From the NCBI GenBank assembly GCA_022925895.1, contig JAKSYS010000608.1, positions 1-38,087 on the forward strand: a stretch of 38,087 nt of DNA. The letters are read 5' to 3'. Made by a program: the position numbers and the translations under genes. Below are positions 29,275 to 38,087 of the stretch, piece after piece (the stretch's first letter is position 1; each line of letters starts with the position of its first letter). Source of the stretch: Fragilaria crotonensis. Lineage: Eukaryota; Bacillariophyta; Fragilariophyceae; Fragilariales; Fragilariaceae. The notes under the pieces were generated by a model. That model ran no database searches and was not told the origin of the DNA. It saw only the letters and a list, made by a program, of their open reading frames with translations.

Positions 29275-30348
29275 ATGACGGCCACACAGCGTCCATCGCG
29301 CTCGTCGGCATCATCTCGTCAGTCTCAACCAACACCAACGACAAATGTGGCGGCCGACGACAACAACACCAGCAACAGCGCCGCGGTGACCAATACAAAT
29401 ACTACTAGTAATAGCAAGCCAACGTTGCAAGAGCAACTCGATAAGGCCGAAGCTGCAGTCCGAAAAACAAGAGATGCAACGGCTCAGTTGCACTATTGGT
29501 GGCGACAACATTTGTTTCGACTGTCCTGTATGGTATTTGTCTTGTGCTTTTATCAAGCTCGTAAGCCAAGTGAAGCATGCATCCGGAACATTAAGGTACG
29601 TTGTTGAATTTGATAAGATGATATTGACTTGGCAGCCAGAGGCGTGAAGAATTCTGGTGCAGATTCGAGTCCAACATTCTCACTTTTTTCTTGACTCTAA
29701 TTCTCTCTCTATACATCTACCAATATCAACACCAACGACACATGATAATAGAGCATTAACAACAATTCCGAAATTGTAACCTTTGTGTCAGGATGGGAGG
29801 CGGCCCGATTCATGGCCAACGATTCGGTGGTTGAAATCATGGGCCTCATCCTGGTGGCAGCATTGACACTCTTTTTGTCAGATCCACTGCAACGTCCCAA
29901 TTTGACCTTTGCGGATCGTCATTATATGGTTGCGACTGCCCTAATTCCATTGCAAATTACATCGTACTTTCAGAATGAAAAGAAAATTGGATGCATCCAA
30001 CCATTGATGGAACGATATGGTGATTTGATCTTGTCCGCAATATCATCGACATCATCAACAACAACGTCAGATGCCGATTCGGATCAAAATCTTCCAGATC
30101 CATTTGGTGAGGATCGTTCCTTTCCAATTTCACTTGTCTTTCATACCATTGTGACACTTTGCTGTTGGTTCATGAATTATCAAATGCAACGTCGGAATGA
30201 AGCCATCAAGCAAGTTATGCATATGAAGAAGATTCTGGAAAATGCTGAACGACAAGCCACCACAACGAAAACGTCAACAACTGCTGCTGCTGCTAGCAGT
30301 ATTAGTGGTGGAGGTAGCACGAACAACAAGCAGAAATCGAAAAAGTGA
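29275..30348 (+). CDS. multi-pass membrane protein of unknown function
   Basis: Exon 1 is 29275-29595 and exon 2 29752-30348, with intron 29596-29751 (GTACGT...ATAATAG, phase 0); 305 residues. A later acceptor (CAG before 29791) would shift the frame, so I prefer the one given. The first 75 residues are polar and low-complexity (Ser/Thr/Asn, then helical LQEQLDKAEAAVRKTRDATA). Four hydrophobic segments follow: LFRLSCMVFVLCFYQA, VVEIMGLILVAALTLFL, YMVATALIPLQITSYF and ISLVFHTIVTLCCWFM. The C-terminus is a basic helix (MQRRNEAIKQVMHMKKILEN) and a Lys-rich end (KQKSKK) compatible with ER retention. I recognise no family. It converges with UBC9. Confidence 0.65.
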
Positions 30349-30538
30349 CTTTGGTAACGGGTAGTGATGAGTGATGGGCCACGACAAACATTCAATTGCC
30401 ACCATTGTAAACAAAGGCAGGAATCACTCCTTTTGTGCGAGTTGAATGATTATTCTCTCTCGTTTCCCCTACCAATAAGACCTAAATCAAAGCATACTAC
30501 TGATCCCTAGATACAGATTCTTGAGTTGTTGGAGTCCT

Positions 30539-31178
30539 TCAACTCGGCGTATTCTTCTTGGCCTCCGCTTTGACTCGTCTCTTGTATTCTGCCTTGTTGT
30601 TGATGTATAGATTATAGGCCTCTGATTGGGCGGGACTGCTAGGATTGGGTTCATTCAGAAGATCTTGAATCCCAATCAAAACTTGTTTCAACGTAATGGC
30701 CGGTCTCCATCCCTCCTCCTCGTTAAGGATGGATAAGCAAATCGTTCCTTCATTGTGTGCATGCATCATAGTATGTGTGTGTTTATGTGTTGAGACGAAA
30801 GATAATGCCAAAGTGGGGAGTGCAGTAAATGATTTGTGAGAGGGAAGTGGGAATGAACAATCAGTATATTCAAAAGCAAGCAGACACAAACACATGCAAA
30901 TACCTACCCGATGGATAAACATTGGGATGAAACAATGGCGGCACGAACTTGCACTTGGGTGGTTTGCTGGGATATTCTGGTGAGAATTCCATGGTAACCT
31001 TGTAGACACCACCTTCCCAATCAGTGCCGGCCTTGCCCGGGACGCCTGCCTCCCACACCATGAGTTCTGACGATCCATCACCCTTGTTGCGAGGACGAGC
31101 ATAAAACCCAACCGGATGGTCACGACGCCACGCGCGACGTTCTTCCTTCAAGCGGCCCATGGCAATTCCAGATGACAT
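30539..31178 (-). CDS. UBC9: SUMO-conjugating enzyme UBC9
   Basis: Exon 1 is 31178-30908, intron 30907-30748 (GTAGGT...AATGAAG, 160 bp) and exon 2 30747-30539; 159 residues, the usual length. It starts [20 protein letters not shown], an N-terminus typical of UBC9, with the basic SUMO-binding helix. It has [20 protein letters not shown] with the HPN motif at 84-86. The splice restores [10 protein letters not shown], placing the catalytic cysteine at residue 94. [19 protein letters not shown] and [17 protein letters not shown] complete the UBC fold. The protein takes SUMO from the SAE1/SAE2 E1 enzyme and passes it to substrates in nucleus and cytosol. The gene is divergent from MnSOD and convergent with the membrane-protein gene. 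Confidence 0.96.
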
Positions 31179-32328
31179 GATTTGTGTGTTGGTGTTTCTC
31201 TGTGTGTGACTGGGTGAAAAAGGTGGTTGCCTTTGTCAGTGATGCGATGGAATTATTTGTAAGTATAGGTGAGTTACGTTGGTTTGAGTCTTGTGTCTAC
31301 ACGCATAATGCATGCGACTCAAAGCTCACAGTCGTACAGTACAACATGGCAGCATGGCAGCGAGAGGGCGAGCGATATGAACACGACAACTACGTCCCTG
31401 TGTCACGACTTCATGACCTGCTGCATGGTGTTTATCGCATCCTGGTACCGTATTCGCTATTGACTCTTGATAATGGACGCACCTGAAGCGAAAGAGCAAA
31501 AGCAGGAAATGTGACTGACGACTGGAGGGACTTGTAATGACACCGTGACAAATGACAGGTGACTGAGGGCAATGTCGTCGAAATTCGAGGAAGAGTGGTG
31601 GGAATTTGAGTATCACACGAAGGCAGACAGGGAGCATGTAGTACAGAATTCTGCCGGTATTCTACCATTTTGTGGAGTCTACAAATGTATGACATACCAG
31701 TGCTCCCAACCTTCCACCTGCGTACTCGTTCTACTATATACATGGATGTAGGATAGGTACAGTGCTTCAACTGGAGCACTATATGATACGGGTTGATACT
31801 CCCATATTCAAGTTGCTTGACTGTGATCTGAAGCCGGCCAGTTGCAAGATGCCAGGGCTGCAGCCATACTGCACTCGGTGTACTGTACTACAGTAGCACG
31901 TTTTAAGTTTGAAAGTTTAAGAAAGAGCGCGCACCTCCCAAACTGCAACAAGGCAACACACGTAAGACATGGAACAAGACGGATTGGCGGACGGGCGCTT
32001 GCGATCGTACTTGTACTGTACCAGACAGTACGACAGTACCGTGCCCGAAAATGAAAACCCCAAACCGCCGACTGTTGTATGTCAGACGGACACATCCGAA
32101 AGGAGGAAGGACGTGAATATTCGGAGGAGCAGCTATCCCTCGCGATCTTCAGACAGACGTGTAAATGACATCAGTCATCAACTCCAAAGCAACGCAGCCA
32201 GCGGTTTAACGATCGAATCCAATGGACAATAAATGTGAACACAGACATCAAAGATTCAACACGCTCTTTTAAGTTCTCATCCTTTGCACTTTGCATCCTC
32301 TCCGAGATCACAACAACCGTACCTCACC
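31179..32328. other. divergent promoter region between UBC9 and MnSOD
   Basis: 1.15 kb with no supported gene. It contains two GTAC clusters (GTGTACTGTACTACAGTAGC near 31878, CGTACTTGTACTGTACCAGACAGTAC near 32007). The second lies about 290-320 bp before the MnSOD start. Open frames of 60-115 codons on both strands have no recognisable product. Confidence 0.45.
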
Positions 32329-33370
32329 ATGAATCTCTCTTTCGCCGTCGTTGCTCTTTCGGTTTGCTCTTCTGCCGCCTGGACCATGTCTGCTGGTACG
32401 TTTTGATTGCGTTGTAATGAGACGTTTCGGAATGGCAGATTGCCTACTGCCTATGCATTGAGTACGGTAGGATAGTCCATCATCGGTACACAGCAAGGCA
32501 CATGTCACAAGACTGAGACCATGACTCATGACACAAACGCAGCCGTTCTCTCACGTTTCTTCTTTCATTTCCATCATCTCACTGATCACCATCATCAAAC
32601 ACCCAACACCCACATCACCCATACACCCACACCCTAGACACACCCGCCAACTCCCGTCGCTCCTTCTTCAGTAAGGCTGCCTTGGCAACATCCGTCGCCA
32701 TCCCGCTATTGCCAATGCCTACGCCGTCCCCGACCTTCCTTACCCCTTCGAGGCTCTCGAACCCTACATTGACGCCCCGACCATGAAACTCCATCACGAC
32801 AAGCACCATGCCACATATGTTGCCAACATTAACAAGGCAACCGAAGGAAAGGAACAAGTTGACATTTTGGAACTCCAGGCCAACGCGTTGGAGGCTGGTC
32901 CGGCAGTCCGCAACAATGGCGGTGGACATTACAATCATGCATTCTTTTGGGATGAATTGATTGACGCCAAGACTGCTGCCACCACCAAACCATCGGCACA
33001 ATTGGAGGAATTGATTGCCAAATCATCCTTTGGGACCATTGACGAATTGAAGGCTGCGTTCGAAGCCAAGGCGGCACCTGGTGCCACCTTTGGATCAGGA
33101 TGGGTCTGGCTGTGTGTTACGAACGATAATGAACTCAAGATTGTCAACACTCCGAATCAAGATAATCCATTGATGAAGGGTGCCGTGGCGGAGGGAGTCA
33201 TTTATCCTATTTTGGGACTCGATGTGTGGGAACACGCGTATTATTTGAAATACCAAAACCGTCGTCCGGAGTATGTCTCCGCCTGGTGGAATGTTGTCAA
33301 CTGGGACAAGGTCAGCTCGAACTGTGCCTATGTCGTGGAACATCATTCTGGAGTCAAGGTGCAGGGATAA
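32329..33370 (+). CDS. Mn-type superoxide dismutase with signal plus twin-arginine presequence
   Basis: Exon 1 is 32329-32395, intron 32396-32637 (GTACGT...CCCTAG) and exon 2 32638-33370. One missing base near 32707 must be allowed for 266 residues in frame. The presequence has two parts: MNLSFAVVALSVCSSAA (signal peptide, Trp at the cut site as diatom plastid targeting allows), then ADTPANSRRSFFSKAALATS and a hydrophobic stretch ending ANAYA|VPD. That second part is like a twin-arginine thylakoid signal. The mature enzyme has KLHHDKHHATYV, GGGHYNHAFFW and DVWEHAYYLKYQNRRPEY, so all metal ligands are present. FGSGWVWL followed by NTPNQDNPLM carries the Gln typical of bacterial-type MnSOD. It removes superoxide, probably in the plastid. 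The indel lies in the presequence and could be an assembly error. Confidence 0.85.
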
Positions 33371-34044
33371 ACTAAGAAAAACCTAGTAGTAAGGAGTGTT
33401 TGTTGGTGCTGCTTCTTCTGGTGAGGTGAGAACGGGGATTTCAGGCTACCAGTCTTGACGACATTTTCTTCAGATTCTTTGCCTCGGCTTGTTTTCGTTG
33501 TGATGGTCGTGTCCGTCTATATCATAGGCAAAACCTACGCCGAATTGTCATGACTCTCGCGGTGTTTGTGATTGTCGTACATGCTACAAATATGCAAAGC
33601 AACACCAAGTCAATGGTGCAGTGCTTGCTAATGTAATTTTCCACGCGTGGAATGTCTTTTCTATTATTTCATGGGGGAAAAGGCGAATAATCATTCAACA
33701 GTTGGAAGTAGAAAGGAAAGACTCTATAACGCAATATCTATCAGTGGCATGTTCGGCGACAAAGACGCATCCATGTCTCCCCTATGTAGAATTGAAATCA
33801 ACGCATTTGAAAGATGCGGAATATATTTGTAGTGTTATCTCATGTTCTCCAAAAGAGATGTTCTTTCAAGTCTGGAACGACGACAATTCATTTTCCTGTA
33901 CGGGGGAGGCATGTGTGTAGTAATGGTTAGCACCGCACAGGTGACATGTCAACACGATAGACTTTTGCCACCTCAAGGCCACACTTACGCAGTAAAATTA
34001 GAGCGGTGCCCTCAATTTCTCCTCACATTTGTGAGCTTGTGACC
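33371..34044. other. convergent spacer, nothing recognised
   Basis: 674 bp between the MnSOD stop and the nitrite reductase stop. Both 3' untranslated regions must lie here. A 99-codon plus-strand frame (33621-33920) has no identity and begins at a non-ATG codon. Confidence 0.4.
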
Positions 34045-35930
34045 TTACTTGTCCACAGCTCCAAATTCACGTTTCAGAATGTCCACCAGGACCGGCAACA
34101 GGTCTTCCTCGGCCAATGGAATTCCAGCAAGGGTCGGTTCCATTGCCAGATGCCCATGCTCACCAATCGAACCCCCAATAAAGATCTTGCATCCAGGAAC
34201 TGCCATTGCCTTGCCAGTCGCGGGGTCAACCTTTTTGGCTGGAGCACCCATAATACCAATGTCAGCAACCTGAACTTGAGCGCATGAGTTGGGACACCCC
34301 GTCCAATGAATGCGCACTGGTCTTGTCAAGGTAACAAGTTTCTCTAGTTTCTGACTCATGGTCTCGGCATTCATCTTGGTTTCAATGAGAGCTAGACCAC
34401 AGAATTGGGCACCTGTGCACACGACACAATGTTCCCCTCGATAAAGCCAGCATTCACCTTGAGGCGACCGCCCACAAGTGCAGGCTCCTTCAAAAGGTCA
34501 GCAACGACGCTCTCGTCAACATTGGGGAGAATCACATTTTGCTCCACAGTGAGTCGGATTTCACCTGAAGAGTACGTGTCTGCGAGTTGCGCGATTTCGC
34601 GGCATTCCTTTTGACTGAGGCGACCGGATGGGACCAAGATACCAACTCGAACCTTGCCTTCTTGTGGTTGCTTGTGAATTCCAAGGAGTTCGCGACGAAC
34701 AAATGGTTCGGTGGGTGCGGGTTGTGCTGGATCCACCGTGACGCCACGTCCGTACGAGTCAATTTCTTTCACGACAGCGGCACGAAAGTCTTCCACGCCA
34801 TACTTCTCCACCAACCACAAGAGGCGGGCCTTTTGTCGGTCCTTCCGATCGCTCTCATCACGAAAGAGACGAAGGATAGCTTCGGATAACGTCACGACCG
34901 AATTTCGGTCCGCGGGGATCCACATGTTGGATTCGACGGCTTCGGCAACCCGTTTGATGGACATGTACCCACCCAGCACAACGTTGAATCCCATTTCACC
35001 CGTCTCAGCATGTGGACACGGCTGGAGCCCAATGTCGTTGATGTGCGTGTGAGCGTAGTCATCACGAGACCCAGAAATGGCAATATTGAACTTGCGAGGC
35101 AAATTTCCGTAACGTGGGTTACCTCGAGTTCCCGTTTCGGGGTCGAGACAAACAGAGGTCATTGAGTGCGTTGCACAGTCACGAGTGTCAAGCAGCTCAT
35201 TGTCGTCGATTCCAGCAAGAGGACTGCCGACCACATTCCGCACATTGTCGAGTGCCGACTGTAAGCTTGTTTGATTGCGCGCGTGGAGGTCGTCAATGAT
35301 GAATGGGGCATCTTCAATCTTGACCCCACGGAGCTGAATGTTTTGACGAGTGGTAATATCAATAACACCTCCATCCGCACCATACGGTTCAACGCACGTT
35401 GCGTAAAAGCGCAATTGGTCAGAGTTAATAATGCCATTGGGAACCCGCAGGCGCATCATGAATTGACCTGGAGTGCGTTTGCCGCGGTGGAGCATGCCAA
35501 CATATTTCAGTCGCTGTTGTCATGAAAAGAAATGTGAGATGCGGTTGAATGCAAACCAAGCAATTTATCGGCGGAGTGAAACTTACAGTATCGAGGTCAT
35601 TCTTTTCGACTTCCTCCCAGGTCATTTCACCCTCCCGAATTTTGCGAGCATATTCATAGACATCGACAAAGGCAGAGGTACCATCCTTGGCCATTTTGAT
35701 TTTCTCAATTGGACTTCCGACCTTTGCTTGTTCTACAGTTTCCTTTGGTAAAAGGAAGTTCCGGTTGGCTTTCCGGTCCTCGTTGAGACATCCGCATCCG
35801 ATGCGGCATCCACAGCGGCTTGACGCTGAGTTCTTGTGATGGCGAAGGAAGGCGTAGGTGCAAACGCGTCAACCTTGATCGCGAGGCACCCAAGAAAGAC
35901 AAGTCGAAGAGCCATTGGGAAGCAGATCAT
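34045..35930 (-). CDS. ferredoxin-nitrite reductase, plastid, with small indels
   Basis: Exon 1 is 35930-35587, intron 35586-35514 (GTAAGT...GACAACAG, 73 bp) and exon 2 35513-34045; about 603 residues after correcting small indels. MALRLVFLGCLAIKVDA|FAP is a diatom plastid presequence. The core has GMLHRGKRTPGQFMMRLRVP, QNIQLRGVKIED, FNIAISGSRDDYAHTHINDI and GFNVVLGGYMSIKRVAEAVE. Siroheme/4Fe-4S cysteines lie in VSC..AQFCG and HWTGCPNSCAQVQ. The enzyme reduces nitrite to ammonium with ferredoxin in the stroma. Breaks: a shift in the presequence (about 35775), a compensated pair near 35165-35210 (DTRD...LDPETG) and two extra bases (TG) near 34412, between the first two cluster cysteines. Exon lengths fit exactly one base missing in exon 1 and two extra in exon 2. 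Confidence 0.92.
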
Positions 35931-37024
35931 AATGATATTGATGTTGTTAGTACCGATCTCAGATTGAAGTCCTTTCGTGTTGTGTTCTTTGATTGCTCGT
36001 TCAGTTGATCTGTTACGGCTGTGATGTGAGATGTGACCCCGTTGCTTGATTTATGTTCTGTCAGGAATTGATCTCAATGCACAAATCTTGAAAATGTCGA
36101 AATGACGGAAAATGTGAAGACACGTCAGACAGATATTTTCCGGAAGTTTGATGAGACTGCGTACGCATGATACACTTCGTGACTTGAATTGCCGGAGTAT
36201 TCTACATGCACATGGAAAAAGCTACAGAATCCATGTCAATACGTAAATCTCTGAAATCTTTATCTGTTCATTCCGATTCCGCACACAAAGGAAATCGTAT
36301 GAATCGAAAGCGTGGCATTCGGCACTTCCCGTTCCAGAGGACAGCCGCATCGGCCTTGCGCCCACGTCCCGGTTCACTTGTCAGTTTCAATATGGAAGAT
36401 GAGTCGTGTTGTTGTCAAGTCGTACGGTGTATGGTGGCATCGTAACAGGTCGATCTGAGGCTACATGGTCCCATTTTTCCGGGGTGGAGTTTCCATAATG
36501 ATTGGATCGAACTGGAGGTGTCATGGCCACAACAGTTGTCGTCCCACTACGGTAAGTAGGCTTGCGGGCACATTTTAGCTTGGAAGGACGTATGGAGCAT
36601 GCTGATGTACCAAGAACGCTTGAATACATCCATGGATTGTCGGATTATGATGCCGAATTGAGAACCTTCATTAGTAGAGTACCAACTACCACCAACACTG
36701 TCAGCTGGGAGAACCTACATAGTCATTGCTTCAATTTCTTACGGAACTGATCACAGATAGCAGATTGGTAGTCCATTGACGACGGTATGTAAGGTAGAAC
36801 GGATCACGACAAGACGCTGTGTTGAACAATTGTACAAGTTTCATTGCACGTTCCGTGGTTTTACATCAAGACTTTGCCGGTACAATACTGCAGCCGATGT
36901 ATTACTTAGACTTTTCGAAACTATTCTTATTAGTCATGTGTGTGGCAGAGCGCGTCGATCCTCACGGTAACGAAATGTATCTGCATGATCTCGTGGCCAT
37001 AGGACTGGATATTAATTCATTTAT
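35931..37024. other. intergenic region upstream of nitrite reductase
   Basis: 1.1 kb holding the nitrite reductase promoter and the 3' flank of the next gene. Frames at 36206-36445 (+) and 36562-36750 (+) have no recognised product. The latter follows a GTAAGT donor-like word at about 36552, but no partner exon was found. Confidence 0.35.
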
Positions 37025-38069
37025 TTACCAAACATTACCAATACCTTCAATTTCCAGATATTCCTTCTTCAAGATCGAATTGTAAATGGGCCAAACGTTG
37101 TGCTTGGCAACCTCATCGTTCGAAAGAATCTTGCCCGGCGTCGGTCCGTCCGGTCCCATTTTCAACTCACCGCAAAGAGGAGTGTCGCCGCTGGCCTTGA
37201 ACCCTGCCAACTGCTCCTCGAGCAAGCCCGAAGGAACAATCATGTGTCGGAAAGGGATCATGCCTTCCTTGTCCTTGTGGTCGAATCCGGTGTGAAGTGG
37301 ATAGCGAAGGTGCGGAAAGTGAGGAGAGAAGAAAGGCAACCCTTCTCCAAAGTCCCAAATTCTGGTTTCGGGGATGACCTCCTTGACAATGTAAACGTAA
37401 TTGACGTCGCTTCCGGCTTCCTGAGTGACCAAAATGTTGGCCTCCGTGACTTCCAACGCCTTCTTGAGAGATGCCTGCACCGTCTCGATCCGTAATCGCT
37501 TGGGCAGGATCCAAGTTGTAGAGGACAAATCCAGCCTTGGAGCATGCTAATTCAAGAATCATCTGGATAATTATGAACACCACAACAATACGAAGAAGGA
37601 AAAATAACAATGTGTGCGTGTTTCAAAACAGGATGCGTGAGAATGGTGCATGAAAAGTGATATCATTCAATGCAGCAGGTTCTACATGCAACTACTTCCG
37701 AACAGATTCAGGCTCGTGCACACGTTAGATCTCTCCCATACCCCATCACACTACATAACTCACCTGCTCAGAGAAATGCAAAGGCAGCCACGAGAGAACT
37801 TTATCACCAGGTCGGAATCCTTGCTCCGTAAATCCACAAGCAATCGACTCAGCGAAATACTCGAGATCCTTGAACGTATACTTCTGGTTCTTGTGCTCGT
37901 ATCGGATCGCATCCTTGTGGGGGTATTCTTTGGCCAATTGAGTCAACATTTGTCCTCCCGACAGGGATGCCATTCCCCTACTACCATTCTTGACAATGTC
38001 ACGAACCGCAGTTCGGCTCAATTGACGAACGTAGATAGCGGTGGTGGCTCTTATCATGGCGTGGCTCAT
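37025..38069 (-). CDS. acyl-CoA synthetase-like protein, N-terminal half only
   Basis: Exon 1 is 38069-37764, intron 37763-37563 (GTGAGT...ATCCAG, 201 bp) and exon 2 37562-37025. One extra base near 37473 must be removed, giving about 280 residues. MSHAMIRATTAIYVRQLSRT is a basic, amphipathic presequence, possibly mitochondrial. It is followed by the start of an AMP-binding enzyme (YPHKDAIRYEHKNQKYTFKD, then GFTEQGFRPGDKVLSWLPLH), continuing ELACSKAGFVLYNLDPAQAI and LTEAN-like LEVTEANILVTQEAG. The protein ends NSILKKEYLEIEGIGNVW. The P-loop (TSGTTG-PKG) and the later ATP/adenylate motifs are absent, so it cannot be a normal synthetase. It may be a stand-alone N-terminal paralogue or a truncated gene. 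The upstream stop before ATG 38069 supports this start. Confidence 0.75.
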
Positions 38070-38087
38070 CGTTCGATGTCAACACTA

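Noticed and set aside
34405-34425. A tiny intron in nitrite reductase explaining the frame change
   Set aside because: The interval (GTGTCGTGTGCACAG) is only 15 nt, and removing it would delete the first cluster cysteine; a two-base TG insertion explains it better.

Overview
The window looks like diatom nuclear DNA, probably from a repeat-rich species (species not determined). Nuclear genes have few, short GT-AG introns. Several proteins start with a diatom-type bipartite plastid presequence: a signal peptide followed by an aromatic residue at the cleavage site. Examples are nitrite reductase (VDA|FAP), a histidine phosphatase (SLA|FTA) and a superoxide dismutase (SAA|W). The retroelement relics read like diatom Ty1/copia (CoDi-type) and non-LTR elements. 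These identities come from recalled family motifs; no search was run.

Layout. 1-3900 is AT-rich repeat debris: a 180-bp tandem repeat, CCTAAGTA-type repeats, a degenerate duplication and a cluster of GTAC palindromes. 3904-6562 holds two adjacent DNA transposons with 3-bp TAA target duplications, PIF/Harbinger-like, sharing the TAA between them. 6743-7258 is a small secreted jelly-roll (C1q/BclA-like) protein. 8452-15011 is a dead CoDi-type copia element on the minus strand. It was split by a chain of terminal-inverted-repeat elements inserted one inside another at TTA sites (9715-12261 with three further elements inside it, and 12531-13311).

From 15.4 kb the window is gene-bearing. In order it holds tubulin cofactor B (+), an ABCG transporter fragment (-), an alpha/beta hydrolase of the monoacylglycerol-lipase type (+), an MFS transporter (-), a plastid-type histidine phosphatase (+) and acireductone dioxygenase (-). 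A second relic zone spans about 24.3-28.9 kb and includes a non-LTR retrotransposon RNase H region. After it come an unknown multi-pass membrane protein (+), the SUMO E2 enzyme UBC9 (-), a Mn-type superoxide dismutase with a possible thylakoid-lumen presequence (+), ferredoxin-nitrite reductase (-) and an N-terminal-half acyl-CoA-synthetase-like protein (-).

The genes do not form an obvious pathway cluster. The links are general: plastid nitrogen assimilation (nitrite reductase), plastid oxidative defence (MnSOD), methionine salvage (ARD), lipid handling (MAGL-like, acyl-CoA synthetase-like), cytoskeleton (TBCB) and SUMOylation (UBC9). Neighbours are mostly convergent or divergent pairs, and clusters of GTAC-centred palindromes lie ahead of several starts. 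Four otherwise well conserved genes (MFS, MnSOD, NiR, acyl-CoA synthetase-like) each need one or more 1-2 nt indels to be read through. This may mean unpolished long-read sequence rather than four pseudogenes. I recognised no tRNA, rRNA or CRISPR array.
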